DNA from: Helicoverpa zea
Taxonomy: Eukaryota > Arthropoda > Insecta > Lepidoptera > Noctuidae
NCBI RefSeq assembly: GCF_022581195.2
Contig: NC_061476.1
Span: 6,432,098 to 6,496,097, forward strand
Direction: 5' to 3'
Length of the DNA stretch: 64,000 nt
In this document: piece by piece, positions 40,601-47,530 of the stretch
Layout of the letters: each line of letters opens with the position of its first letter
How positions within the stretch are numbered: the stretch's first letter is position 1
Program-made: the position numbers and the translations under genes
Notes under the pieces: generated by a model
Seen by the model: only the letters and a program-made list of their open reading frames with translations
What the model was told of the DNA's origin: nothing
Databases searched by the model: none

Positions 40601-43600
40601 CAGTGACGTACACGTTCCGACAGTCGTTCCCGCTGTGCGGCATGCTCGTCAACCTGTTCTCTGTGCCACGTTAGTATTGTATTATTGTTTGTGATTTTAT
40701 TTTATGTACTTTGATAAATAATATCACTATTAAAAATCCTGTCAATCCATAGTATTGAACACAGCGCTTTTGCGTCAAGACATAATACCATGACTTCATT
40801 ATCGGACACTTGGCGTTGAGTGACTTAAGTATAAGAATTTCTTTCTATGTTGTTTTATATTTCCTTCATCGTGAACGTTCCCATGTTGACGTTTAAGCAC
40901 GGCAACACTAATATCCCATATACGGAAATATGTTGATCTTTCTGTAGGTAAAACAGCAATACAAATTCTTAATGTTCGCACACATAACACACGGTCTATG
41001 TGCCAAATGTCAATGACTAAATGTTGCCGTAACGTTTGCCTTATCGACGAAGTGCCTAAGGCCTCTGCCTCGAATTTTGCGGGCAGCGGGGCGGCAGCGG
41101 CGGCGGCGGCGGTCACCGAGTGCACCGCTCGTTGCCCGCTCCCGCGCCGCCGTATTCGAGGGCCGGTCCATTTGATTATACGCGTAAGATCCTGCCGCTC
41201 CCGCGCCGCCGCCGCTGCCGCCCCGCTGCCCGCAAAATTCGAGGCCTAGGCCTAAGATGTGGTCTAGAATAAAAAAAAGGTGTAATTTGGTAGAGTATAT
41301 TTGGTGTCATGGCTGATTCGTATTTTATTCTTTACTTACTTTCTAAAAAACCTTCCAGACTACCCATTCGGCATCCGCCTCTCCCGTCGCGTGGACGGGC
41401 GCCGCCTCGCTACATTCAACGCCCGCAACGAGCACGATCGCTGCAAGTTCGCTGAAGACTTGCGCGAGAGCATCGCCGAGATGGACGACATGGAGGCCAT
41501 GAGGATCGAGGGGGAACTCAACCGGGGCAAGGGGAGAGGCACCGGGAACAGCGCTAGGAATGGTCAGTATTGAAAATTTGTCCTAACAGCCACGCACCCA
41601 CGGGCCACCCACGGTTTTATCCGCTTCCCGAGGGAAATACTTCCCGCACATGTATAAAAAGTAGATGACATGTTCTTCTGATTATATAGTTTTTTTACTC
41701 TCACTTTTGCCAAGTTTCGTTAAAAACAATGCAGTCGTTTTTGTGTGAAAGGACAACAACTTTTTACATACGATCTTACTGACTCTCACGTTCATAGTAA
41801 CTAGGACTAGCTTCCAATCTTGATTTCAGCCGTTTCCGCAACCGGATAAAAATTCTACGTTTTAAATTGGTTAAATAACCTTTATTTATATGATTTTTTT
41901 CAACAGTAATGGAGAACCGAGATAGTGGCGTGGCTGACGTGGAAATCGATCATCAACAGTGCATGGATCACGTTCATATGCATGGGTAAGTACAAAACAT
42001 ATCAATTACTATATTTTTACAGACTAAAGAACTATATTTTTTCTCCGAAGCTAAAATATACCAATCTGCACTCATTAATACATGCTCATGGAATGAGCAA
42101 ATCTCCCCAGGGAAGCTTTTGACCAGCAGCAGACAATTTGCACGATATTACACAAGATAGCGGCTGCGTCATGTCACTCAGCATAAAACTGGGGGCACTG
42201 TTTAGCCTTCAAGCCTAAATAACTGCCAAACGTCAAAATTCATTTTGAAGTTATTGCGAGAAAGAGTAGCAAACATCCATACATATGTATTCTTACAAAT
42301 TTTCGCATTATATATAGTAGGATAATAATATTTCATTATGATATACTTAAATCATTTATCTCCCCCAGCGTGGTAGTACCACCACCGCCGCTGTGCCCGG
42401 CGCCGGCGGCCCCGCGCTCGCACAACCCGCCGCCCACCAGCATCATCAAGCGCAACGTGCTCTCCAACTCGCTCGTCGACATCAATGATCCTGGTAAATA
42501 ATATTTTTTATTACATTAAAAATATCTCAACAATACTTAAAGCAAATATATAACGGTCTAAAAAGAACGAAATTAAGTAAGGAATTGAGATATTTGCAAA
42601 AAAATACCTGAGACTTTCACGAACCTTATGACCCTCGTATTCCCCTTAAACTTAAGGGGAAAATTTACAAGAGTATGGTCAGGCCTGCTGTCTTGTATGG
42701 ATCAGAGTGCTGGCCCACAAAAGCGACGAATGAAAGACAATTGCCGCATGCAATGAGGCAGAGATGAGAATGTTAAGAGGTATGTGTGGAGTTACGCGAA
42801 TGGATAGAGTGAGGAATGAGTATATAAGAGGAAGTTTGAAAGTAGCGCCGGTATCAGAAAAACTGCGTGGAAAACGGCTGTCGTGGTAATGGCATGTGAT
42901 GCGGAGGAATGAGAGTCATGTTGTGAGGAAGGTGATGAGTATGAACGTGGACGGATATAGTGGAAGAGGAAGACCAAAGAAACGATGGATGGATTGTGTG
43001 AAAGTAGATATGGTAAGAAAGAATGTTACTTGTGAGATGACGGCAGATAGAAGAGTATGGAAGAAGAAAACATGCTGCGCCGACCCCAAATAAAATTGGG
43101 ATAAGGGCAGGAGGATGATGATGACTTTCACGAACCTTTGTCTCTCGGCGGACACGACGACTTGTGTCTTTTGATCTCTTTGAATAGACTTGGACAGGTT
43201 TTGAGACATGAGTGGATCCAACCCTTAACAAAAGTTTTAGACACGTCTATCCGATGTGACTGAATATCTGTACATAGATTTAGGTACATAAGAAAGTATA
43301 TAGGGGAGTACATAAGGGAGTATATAGAGTAGTACATAAGAGAAGATATTACAGGGGAGTATGTAGGAACTCTCTCCGGTCGTGTCGGATTGCGTCCTAT
43401 CGGTCTATGAGAGTAAAGGAATAGAGAATGCACTTCTATCTGCACAAAAGCTTGTGCACTACAATATGTCCTGCGCAGCTGGCTGATCTACTTATATAAG
43501 AACAGCCAGCGTGGCCGAAATCAGCCTTGGACGTATTTTAATGCAGCATAAAGTGGAGTACGTGAGGGATTATAGGTGGGAGTAAATCTGACATAATGGC

Positions 43601-44623
43601 GCGGCTATTATTTCAATAATGTTAAAGTCTATTTCCGAGTGCCTTGCGAGATGAGCATCTCGGTCTGGACCTGTCAGAACAGCCGCCGTGGATATTTTAT
43701 AAACCATCAGCTTACTACTACAATAAGAAGATTAACATTATATTTTTATCATATTTTTCAGTGGCCCTAGCAGCAGAGCGGCTGCAGCGGCGCGGGTCGG
43801 TGGGCTCGCTGGACAGCGGCATGTCGGTGTCCTTCCAGCAGGGATCCCGCACCGCACTCCACGCCACCTCGCCACGACATCCCAACGACCAGCGCTCTCC
43901 TGGTACACATACATGCATATATTTAGTTTTTAATTTAATACTAGCATTAGCCTAATGCTAGTTATACTAACACTGTAGATATGGAGAAATCCGAAATAAA
44001 ATATTTAAATTTGAATATAAATCTTCCCAAGGTCGCCTGAGATTTCACCCATGCCCCAAGGGAAGCTTGAAACTAGCTTGACACACCATAAGAATCTGTA
44101 CTAGATCTATCTGAAATAAAAATGTTGATGTTGACTTTGAAAATTACTCTCCTTTACCGGATTTGGTATAAAAATGGTCTGCTCCAGGGTCTACGCTAGC
44201 TCGCTTCAAAGTAACTGGGAAATCGGCTTCGCCGTTCTCGAGCTAAAAGTAGCGTAACTGACTCGAGTTTCTTTTATATATCTAGCGGATAATATATCCC
44301 TCGATGAAAGGGGCTATCTAACTCTGTAAAAAAATTTCAAATTGGAATAATGGTAGCAGCGCCTTCAAGCAAAAACCCAATCAAAATTAAGTACAAATAT
44401 GGGTATTGAGTTAAACCCTCCAATACAAGACATAAGGAAAAGCCCTCTGGTGCATCGCATCATTTATAAAACAGAAATACTAACATGTTCCTTCTTTCCA
44501 GGTCGGCTGTTCAGCGGCATAACCGGCATTAGCGGCATATTCCCGGGACGTATTCGCAAATTAAGCGCGTCCGGGATCCCGGACAACAAGCACGGACAAG
44601 TCGGCAAGAGTACCGAAGTCTAA
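13439..44623 (+). CDS. siz: IQSEC/BRAG-family Arf-GEF (schizo/loner orthologue), whole gene, 21 coding exons
   Basis: Guanine-nucleotide exchange factor for Arf GTPases (Arf6 type in known relatives), acting at plasma and postsynaptic membranes and in myoblast fusion in flies. The CDS joins 13439-13602, 24368-24543, 25056-25200, 25445-25540, 27246-27466, 28333-28453, 29807-29936, 31471-31564, 32674-32824, 34756-34903, 35393-35566, 36089-36306, 36844-37024, 37496-37705, 38197-38334, 40543-40669, 41359-41562, 41907-41985, 42369-42493, 43762-43902 and 44502-44623: 3,165 nt, 1,054 residues. Visible parts: IQ motif about residues 222-240, Ser/His-rich linker about 380-540, Sec7 about 545-735 with GLNLFNKKPERG, catalytic glutamate E642 in FRLPGEAQK and AFAIIMLNTDLHTPN, PH domain about 743-870, C-terminal STEV. 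All junctions are GT/AG and phases match, which is strong internal support. The family call is very secure; exon 1 and alternative isoforms are less so. Confidence 0.95.
13802..14161 (+). CDS. NDUFA5: NADH:ubiquinone oxidoreductase subunit A5 (NDUFA5/B13), intronless, nested in schizo intron 1
   Basis: Accessory subunit of mitochondrial complex I (matrix arm). The 119-residue frame is complete and the size is normal for the family (about 115-125). Diagnostic stretches: KTTGLMGMAVHPNPH at residues 5-19, SAYRKYTEMICNERLE near 40-55, AEELIIQAENELNLARKM near 76-93, WHPWESLMTKPPKGQWSWPP at the end. ATG 13802 is preceded by TCTAAA. It lies on the same strand as schizo, 200 bp after the exon 1 donor, with its own AATAAA at 14196. 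There is no intron, no poly(A) relic and no damage. It may be the normal single-exon gene or an old retrocopy; the sequence cannot tell which. Confidence 0.95.
   Translation: MVMVKTTTGLMGMAVHPNPHHTLTSLYGKILRVLCSMPETSAYRKYTEMICNERLEVLKCTQETMDIERQINCGQAEELIIQAENELNLARKMLNWHPWESLMTKPPKGQWSWPPIKGV
14196..14201 (+). terminator. poly(A) signal of the nested NDUFA5 gene
   Basis: AATAAA 35 nt after the NDUFA5 stop codon, in a T-rich context. It would end the nested transcript inside schizo intron 1, so the long schizo transcript must read past it. Confidence 0.6.
15838..16012 (+). repeat. dispersed repeat (family B type)
   Basis: Contains AACGGTTGAACCGATTCAGCTGAAAACTGG and AACGCGGGTGAATCCGCGGGCGG followed by AGCTA, words typical of the GCGGGTGAAACCGCGGG repeats elsewhere in this window. 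Confidence 0.6.
19274..19999. mobile_element. non-autonomous hAT-type element with 8-bp target duplication
   Basis: Begins CAGTCTTTCCCAAAGTGGG and ends with the inverted form of CAGTGGTTCCCAAACTT. The 8 bp GTATAAAC stands directly on both sides (19266-19273 and 20000-20007). hAT elements make 8-bp duplications and have CAGTG-type ends (family knowledge). No transposase frame. An inner piece (about 19700-19935) includes the reversed family C start (GGAACCCTAAAAAA), so another repeat is nested in it or captured by it. Confidence 0.93.
20236..20455 (+). repeat. SINE-type fragments
   Basis: 20258-20311 has GGGTAGGCCTATGTTCAGCAGTGG followed by (GAT)n, and 20405-20450 has GCAGCTGAGTACCAGTCTTTTACAAG of family A. 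Both are partial. Confidence 0.6.
21618..21803. mobile_element. MITE copy 2, in schizo intron 1
   Basis: Nearly identical to the copy at 11991 over its whole length, including the inner palindrome (one mismatch). The outermost C bases of the left end are lost (reads CAGCCTTACTT), while the right end GTAAGGGGG is intact. Confidence 0.9.
23370..23446 (+). mobile_element. short 3' end of an RTE LINE
   Basis: AGACATGCTGTGCCGATCC and GGACAGGAGGATGATGATG match the 3' end of the RTE copy at 42628-43122. Only about 75 bp remain. Confidence 0.7.
24030..24331 (+). repeat. diverged tandem duplication, about 150-bp unit
   Basis: Unit 1 (about 24030-24181) and unit 2 (about 24182-24331) share AGCATTTCTGAT, TGTTA.., GTGCTACACA.A.AGTGCTCTC and AGTCTTGATCCTT.AATTC.CAGA in the same order. 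It ends 36 bp before schizo exon 2. Confidence 0.8.
24368..24543 (+). CDS. siz: schizo coding exon 2
   Basis: Acceptor CACAG at 24363-24367, donor GTAAGA at 24544. Encodes residues 55-113: acidic VDEEEGTGG, then a His-rich run (HQHSIHAHHAHTAEPDRGY). The last base G joins CT of the next exon (Ala). No stop in frame; GC content is far above the flanking introns. Confidence 0.88.
25056..25200 (+). CDS. siz: schizo coding exon 3
   Basis: Acceptor TTCCAG, donor GTCAGT. Encodes residues 114-161, a Ser/Asn-rich then Ala/Pro-rich low-complexity stretch (NSSCSSASNASTGAG, EPTPPLYIAAPPEG). Ends in phase 2 (AG+G=Arg with the next exon). Confidence 0.88.
25445..25540 (+). CDS. siz: schizo coding exon 4
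   Basis: Acceptor CCATAG, donor GTATGT at 25541. Encodes residues 162-193 (RRGTDVSIMGMGSTGITQK...KLTR). An alternative GTAAAT donor at 25525 exists but would break the phase match to the IQ exon. Ends in phase 2 (GG+C=Gly). Confidence 0.85.
27246..27466 (+). CDS. siz: schizo coding exon 5, IQ motif
   Basis: Acceptor TTGCAG, donor GTAAGT at 27467. Encodes residues 194-267. YEMSQDLLDKQTEILERRYGG followed by RRAAVTIQRAFRRRQLLKKF matches the family's conserved calmodulin-binding IQ region almost position for position. This exon alone identifies the IQSEC family together with Sec7. Confidence 0.96.
28010..28313 (+). mobile_element. tRNA-derived SINE in schizo intron 6
   Basis: Intron 6 is the one after coding exon 5. 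An internal pol III B box GGTTCGATTCCC lies at about 28078-28089, with GCAGTGGCCATCATGCCATAC upstream as the region of the A box. The 3' end is (ATC)n-rich (ATCATCATCATCGTCATC). The strand follows the B box. Confidence 0.75.
28333..28453 (+). CDS. siz: schizo coding exon 6
   Basis: Acceptor TTGCAG, donor GTGAGG. Encodes residues 268-307 (GTDIYANTLLQKSPAGQEKV...SLRERHDIDMR). Phase 1 in, phase 2 out; both neighbours agree. Confidence 0.9.
29807..29936 (+). CDS. siz: schizo coding exon 7
   Basis: Acceptor TTTCAG, donor GTAAGA. Encodes residues 308-351; the hydrophobic/charged pattern SEVEAMVARVQQSAHQIHMI suggests a short helix. Ends in phase 0. Confidence 0.9.
30108..30372. repeat. dispersed repeat (family D) with 17-bp palindrome
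   Basis: AACTAGCTTTTTCCCGCGACCTCGGTCGCGTGG, then GTACCAAATTTCACACAAATCGGTTCAGTAG and TTTATAATATTAGT: words of a very common moth repeat. It contains AAAGACAGACAGACAGA (30312-30328) facing its exact complement (30334-30350). Confidence 0.8.
31135..31285 (+). repeat. dispersed repeat (family B)
   Basis: AAGTAACTCTATCTGTCTGTTGC, TTACTGAGGCAG and GTGCGGGATGCAGTTCCCTCGG...CCGCGGGTAAAACTAGC. It lies in the intron before exon 8. Confidence 0.7.
31471..31564 (+). CDS. siz: schizo coding exon 8
   Basis: Acceptor TTCCAG, donor GTAAAT. Encodes residues 352-382, Ser-rich (SCSVSGSVTNISTSSSHNES). Phase 0 in, phase 1 out. Confidence 0.88.
31619..31815 (+). repeat. dispersed repeat (family B), good copy
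   Basis: Runs from TATACTAATATTATAAAGAAG through GGACCGATATTAAATATTC and TATCCCGGTGCGGGCAGTAG to CGGGTGAAACCGCGGGAAAACGGCTAGTA. It is the clearest copy of this family here. Confidence 0.8.
31925..32030 (+). repeat. family A SINE fragment
   Basis: CGACTGCCTATCTGACC, ATCCAGTGACCTGGGTAACCC and CTGGCTTCTAACGAC follow the order of the family A core, with many changes. Confidence 0.6.
32674..32824 (+). CDS. siz: schizo coding exon 9
   Basis: Acceptor TTCCAG, donor GTAAGA. Encodes residues 383-432 with a Gln run and LPPEVPKRTSSIT, a motif I recall as conserved in insect IQSEC proteins. Ends AA+T (Asn) into the next exon. Confidence 0.93.
33499..34070 (+). repeat. AGGGTTCCG repeat (family C), long copy with (GTCC GTCT)n
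   Basis: Starts AGGGTTCCGTAGCC..., has a tandem TGTCCGTC array at about 33547-33587, and ends CGGAACCCTTCGTGCACGAG...CACTTGGCCGGTTTTTTT. It lies in the intron between exons 9 and 10. The class is not known to me; short relatives lie at 7776 and, reversed, near 19900. Confidence 0.8.
34608..34722 (+). repeat. dispersed repeat (family B) fragment
   Basis: TCTTTCACTGTTGGAAAGCTACATTATC and ATTTTATCCGGGTTCGGGACGAAG; it ends 33 bp before the exon 10 acceptor at 34756. Confidence 0.7.
34756..34903 (+). CDS. siz: schizo coding exon 10
   Basis: Acceptor GCACAG, donor GTAAGT. Encodes residues 433-482: Ser run (SVQSSSSSSSQ) then a His/Tyr/Gln run (HRHHYHQPYQP). A different open frame of this stretch runs into a repeat upstream and is not the coding frame. 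Confidence 0.9.
35393..35566 (+). CDS. siz: schizo coding exon 11
   Basis: Acceptor GCGGCAG. Encodes residues 483-540, very GC-rich, with RYAVWKRQEPPAYYDAP and CCRPPDLHQHPHQPLK. The donor AAG|GTCCGA is weak at positions +3 to +6, but it is the one that keeps phase 0 into the Sec7 exon. Confidence 0.85.
36089..36306 (+). CDS. siz: schizo coding exon 12, start of Sec7 domain
   Basis: Acceptor TTTCAG, donor GTGAGT at 36307. Encodes residues 541-612: RKRQYRVGLNLFNKKPERG, AYLISRGFLENSP, FLITRKGLSKQMIGEYLGN, i.e. the first Sec7 helices. Ends GA, completed to Glu by the next exon. Confidence 0.97.
36844..37024 (+). CDS. siz: schizo coding exon 13, Sec7 catalytic exon
   Basis: Acceptor CCGTCAG, donor GTAACT. 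Encodes residues 613-673. FRLPGEAQKIERLVEAFA is Sec7 motif 1; its glutamate (codon 36929-36931, E642) is the catalytic glutamic finger of Sec7 GEFs and is present. RYCVCNP follows. Confidence 0.97.
37496..37705 (+). CDS. siz: schizo coding exon 14, end of Sec7 domain
   Basis: Acceptor TTCCAG, donor GTTAGT. Encodes residues 674-743: AFAIIMLNTDLHTPNLKPE is Sec7 motif 2 (Arf-binding groove), then DDFVRNLRGIDD and MLSGIYDRVKSSEF. Confidence 0.97.
37768..37825 (-). repeat. family A SINE end, reversed
   Basis: TCCGGTTAGACTGGAAGCCGACCCCAACATAGTTGGGAAAAGATGAG is the reverse complement of the family A start seen near 55,310. It lies about 60 bp after the exon 14 donor. Confidence 0.8.
38197..38334 (+). 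CDS. siz: schizo coding exon 15, Sec7-PH linker and PH start
   Basis: Acceptor TTCCAG, donor GTAAGA. Encodes residues 744-789: VMKVQATIVGKKPHLALPHRR, LVCYCRLYEIPD, HKKERPGVHQRE. Compared with vertebrate members as I recall them, a short insert after VGKKP is absent. A damaged second copy of this exon lies 29 bp downstream. Confidence 0.96.
38364..38442 (+). pseudogene. decayed duplicate of schizo exon 15
   Basis: CTTCCAG|GTGATGAAAGTTCAAGC repeats the acceptor and start of the true exon (38197). Translation gives VMKVQAIIVGKKPRLALP, then after internal deletions FYERAPER, and the block ends at AGAG|GT like the original. It is 79 nt against 138 and not a multiple of three, so inclusion would shift the frame. 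The donor is weakened to GTATTT. Confidence 0.85.
38451..38649 (+). mobile_element. SINE copy with 14-bp target duplication
   Basis: Flanked by AGAGAGGTATTTCG at 38437-38450 and 38650-38663. The body has GGGGCTGCGGGTTGTTCGAAAG, AGTTACCGCGGCCCTGGTAC and TCAGTAAGATTCTGACAC, and the tail ends in a run of A. It sits exactly at the donor of the decayed exon copy. Confidence 0.88.
38815..38950 (-). mobile_element. same SINE family, inverted copy
   Basis: GTGTCAGACTCTTACTG, then GTACCGGGGCCGCGGTAACTCGCACGAACAATCCCGCAGCCCCG is the reverse complement of the head of the SINE at 38451. The two copies can pair in the transcript. Between them (38690-38790) is a third repeat with AAGTGAGAGGAGG and CCAGCAGTGGGACC. 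Confidence 0.85.
39125..40478. repeat. family D repeat pieces in intron between exons 15 and 16
   Basis: 39128-39170 has TAGCTGTTGCCCGCTGCTTCGCTCGCG. 40160-40478 holds a direct repeat of CTTTCATCCCCTATTTTATCCCCTTAGGG.. (about 40163 and 40291), then CCCGATCCGTCCAGTGG and a (GTCA)n array at about 40436-40458. No coding sequence. Confidence 0.7.
40543..40669 (+). CDS. siz: schizo coding exon 16, PH domain
   Basis: Acceptor TTCCAG, donor GTTAGT. Encodes residues 790-831: VFLFNDLLVITKIFSKKKSS, VTYTFRQSFPLCGMLVNLFS. These are the central PH strands of the IQSEC family. Phase 0 in, phase 1 out. Confidence 0.96.
41056..41256. mobile_element. GC-rich foldback element in schizo intron before exon 17
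   Basis: Arms from about 41056-41109 and 41205-41256 pair almost completely: CTCGAATTTTGCGGGCAGCGGGGCGGCAGCGGCGGCGGC against its complement. Inside, CCGCTCCCGCGCCGCC occurs twice. There is no gene; the Ala/Pro-rich open frames across it are products of the GC palindrome. It is much GC-richer than the intron around it. Confidence 0.88.
41359..41562 (+). CDS. siz: schizo coding exon 17, end of PH domain
   Basis: Acceptor TTCCAG, donor GTCAGT. Encodes residues 832-899: HYPFGIRLSRRVDGRR, ARNEHDRCKFAEDLRESIAE (final PH helix), then MDDMEAMRIEGELNRGKG, a charged helix. Confidence 0.95.
41907..41985 (+). CDS. siz: schizo coding exon 18
   Basis: Acceptor CAACAG, donor GTAAGT. Encodes residues 900-925 (VMENRDSGVADVEIDHQQCMDHVHMH). 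Phase 1 in, phase 2 out. Confidence 0.88.
42369..42493 (+). CDS. siz: schizo coding exon 19
   Basis: Acceptor CCCCAG, donor GTAAAT. Encodes residues 926-967: Pro/Ala-rich (VVVPPPPLCPAPAAPRS), then TSIIKRNVLSNSLVDINDP. Confidence 0.9.
42628..43122 (+). mobile_element. 5'-truncated RTE-clade LINE with 16-bp target duplication
   Basis: GACTTTCACGAACCTT stands at 42612-42627 and again at 43123-43138. The body encodes, with frameshifts and stops, the end of an RTE ORF2: KIYKSMVRPAVLYGSECW, NVDGYSGRGRPKKRWMDCV, MTADRRVWKKKTCCADPK. The tail is GGAGGATGATGAT. It lies in the intron between exons 19 and 20. It is dead as a gene but a clean insertion. Confidence 0.93.
43762..43902 (+). CDS. siz: schizo coding exon 20
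   Basis: Acceptor TTTCAG, donor GTACAC. Encodes residues 968-1014 with ERLQRRGSVGSLDSGMSVSF, a Ser-rich motif that looks like a phosphorylation or docking site. Phase 1 both sides. Confidence 0.9.
44502..44623 (+). CDS. siz: schizo coding exon 21, C terminus with PDZ-ligand-like STEV
   Basis: Acceptor TTCCAG; stop TAA at 44621-44623. Encodes residues 1015-1054: FSGITGISGIFPGRIRKLSA, then GQVGKSTEV. The last four residues fit a class I PDZ ligand (S/T-x-hydrophobic); some vertebrate IQSECs also end in PDZ ligands (family knowledge). Confidence 0.92.
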
Positions 44624-47530
44624 ACACCAAGAACCAACGGTACACATCGTTATATTTTCAAATTTTGAACTTCGAGCCCCGAATTCTCCATCCTGATTGG
44701 TCGAATTCAAACCCGAACTTGCACGAACGCGTTCGGGTAATTCCGTTGTCCGTTATTGGGAAGAGCAAATGGTTTGCGCTGAGGTGATTGTGGAATTCCT
44801 AAAATGTAATAAGTTGATTATTTAAATGGTCGGGTACCTCATTTTTAAGTGCCATCTTAATTTTCGAAGCACACTTTTTAGGTATGGGATGTCAATCTTC
44901 GTACAAACTGATAATTATGTTTATAGCTGATATAATTTTTACCTTGTAGTGATATTCACAAACGATATTATGCTAATTATAGAATTGCTTACATGCTGTA
45001 AGTCTTGTATTTGGTGAGCGTCCTAGTTTTAATACATAAATGAAGGTCGTCTTCGGAAACTATAGAAATAAATTAGTTTCCTCGAAGATCAAAATACGTA
45101 TGTATACATAACTTTAGCGTAAAGTCTTTTGTGAATATTGAAACGACTCGCGCTTTGCCAAATGAGGCATTCTGAGCATTATGATTTTTACTCCTGTAAA
45201 AATCTCTATCAATGACTAAAACTTTCGTCCTTACCACGTTTAAAAGCACGTGTTACTAATTTTGACATTTGACACGTGACATTGATGGCTGAATGTCACG
45301 TCTAAGCTACTTCCGACATTTTGTATCTGTGGTTCTCAGGGTAGGTTATGGTTGAAAGGCATTTTTTGTGGTTTTGGATTACATTTTAATACAAACGTGC
45401 CAACGTATGGTACTCGAATTTATTAATATAACAATGACACATTTGACTATGACACGAAAAAAATAAACAAAATACTATGACATTGAAGAAATTCGTTATT
45501 AATGGCTACGTAATATATTTGTTTCTCAGTAGCCAGAATACACACATAAAAGTAGAATTTAGAATATTTTTCTTCAAAAAAAAAAAAAAAAAATTAGTAG
45601 ATTGTTGAAAAAATTTGATGAATGAATGACATTTATTTTCATATAGACGTTAGTAGAAAAAAACAAGGACTTACGTAATTACTGAAAGATAATAATCCTC
45701 GTTTGTAATAAAAGGAGGTATTATAACGAAAATTAAAGGCTATTCGTATGAATCGAAGATAACTTGGGTCCACATTTTGGATGTAGGAGTAATTCTTAGA
45801 TGTTGGATGAGAACACTCACTTTTCCTGTACGTTCTAAAAAAATCTGAACATTTAAAACATACACTTTAACGATATTTGTTTGGTGAAGTAGATTCTTTT
45901 AAAGCACAGTGTTATATAAAACACTATGCTATCAAGAAAATGGCAATATTGCAAAGTTTATTTTGTATCTGGCAGCATTTTATCAGTTTTTAAAGACTAG
46001 ATAGTTAAAATAAATTTCAATGAATACAGGAATAGTGAAGTGTTTCCTTACCTAGCTAGAGTAAATGTGGAATTATTGGAAGGTTTTGAAAGAAATTATA
46101 AATAAGACAATTTATTCAATTTTAATAAATTGCGTCAAATCAATATTTAGCTTCTTAGATTCACATTTTAAACTAATTTTCATCACATGTTACCAACCGA
46201 AAAGTATTATAAAGATTTCTTTAATAATATAAAAGAAAATTTATCTTAGAATTCATGATATTTTCTTTAGAATTTGTACATACGTTTGGAATAGAGGATG
46301 CAATAGAGATTATTAAAGTACACAAAATATTATTAATTTCAGCACATGAGCAATACTTACATAGACATCACAGTTAAAAAAATATATTTATAATAAAAAT
46401 ACGAATTTATTCACTATTGTTGATGAATTTTATTAGATTAGGTGATTTGAGGAATTTTAAAATAGGCTAGAACCTTTTTCTCCCGGCATGGTTAAAAGAG
46501 AGGGCGTCTAGTCGCCGAAATTGGTGCATTTTCGATCGTGTCCATAAAAAAAATCTATCAAAAAAGTATAATAATAATTAAGAAATTAACCTATATCTTC
46601 CAAAAATATGTACGATTTTCTGTATTCGACTACTTGTAAAGGCTGCTTTTATTTATTTTTACTGTACGAGTGGTTTTTGTAATATGTATTAATTAACGTA
46701 TTTACCTAACGTTACCGATTTGACTTTTCCTTGGATTTTACCGTAACTTGTAACTAAATAGTGATAAGTGTGTAATGTATTGGGGATGGCCGGCCTCTTG
46801 CGTCTGCGCATGATTGCTCTTTAATCTGACAATTGGCTGTTAGAAACGCATAAATGGAAGTTTAGATAGAATTACATGTTTTTGAATGGTATTGCAGTAC
46901 AAATGAAAATTAAAAAAAAATGAATTGCAATTATTTCAGCCACTGTCACTCTGTCGACTGTGTATCTTGAAATGTTGTCTTAAAATATTAAAAAAAAAAC
47001 AATATAAATTGTTTGCCATCTAACACCTTGAAGGCACAACAAATTTTCAGATATATTCAGTCAGTTTACGATTTGTCCTAGGCCGGCCATATTGAAAATG
47101 TTGACTAATCTAAAGTAGCTACTGTTGACTTTGTACCGGTTATTTAGGCATGTTGTTTCTACTATTTGATACGAGGGTAGATAGAGAAAATAAAACGATG
47201 TAAGAAGGGGGTATTATGGGATATAATGGGACTTCTGTTCTTTGATAAGTCTTCAAAATGTCCATTTTTGGTTAAAATTAATATTGATGTTGCTATTGAA
47301 GAATATTATAAAAATATAAGAATGATTTCGGCATCAATATTAAGTTTAATGCTTTTTAATAATTCGGTATATCAAGAATTAAGCTGTCCAATATTTTTTG
47401 ATTGTGAATCTCTAAAATCATTTTAATTATTGTTTGTTTATCATTAAAATTTTCGTATACAGTCGAACACATTTAAAAAAAAGTTGATTATTTTGATTTT
47501 TCCTTAATAAAGTTTTGAAAATTTTTCGAT
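44624..47530 (+). other. probable long 3'UTR of schizo
   Basis: After the TAA the sequence is AT-rich and free of recognisable dispersed repeats for over 3 kb, unlike the introns. AATAAA occurs several times (for example near 45463 and 47503, the latter followed by T-rich sequence), so alternative ends are possible. A run of 18 A lies at 45576-45593. Where the transcript ends is not visible. Confidence 0.4.

Noticed and set aside
40998..41249. Ala/Arg/Pro-rich open frames on both strands across 40800-41249
   Set aside because: They are products of the GC-rich palindrome at 41056-41256; no splice signals and no protein-like character.
42896..43093. 65-residue frame as a host gene
   Set aside because: It is the end of an RTE ORF2 inside a 5'-truncated insertion with target duplications.
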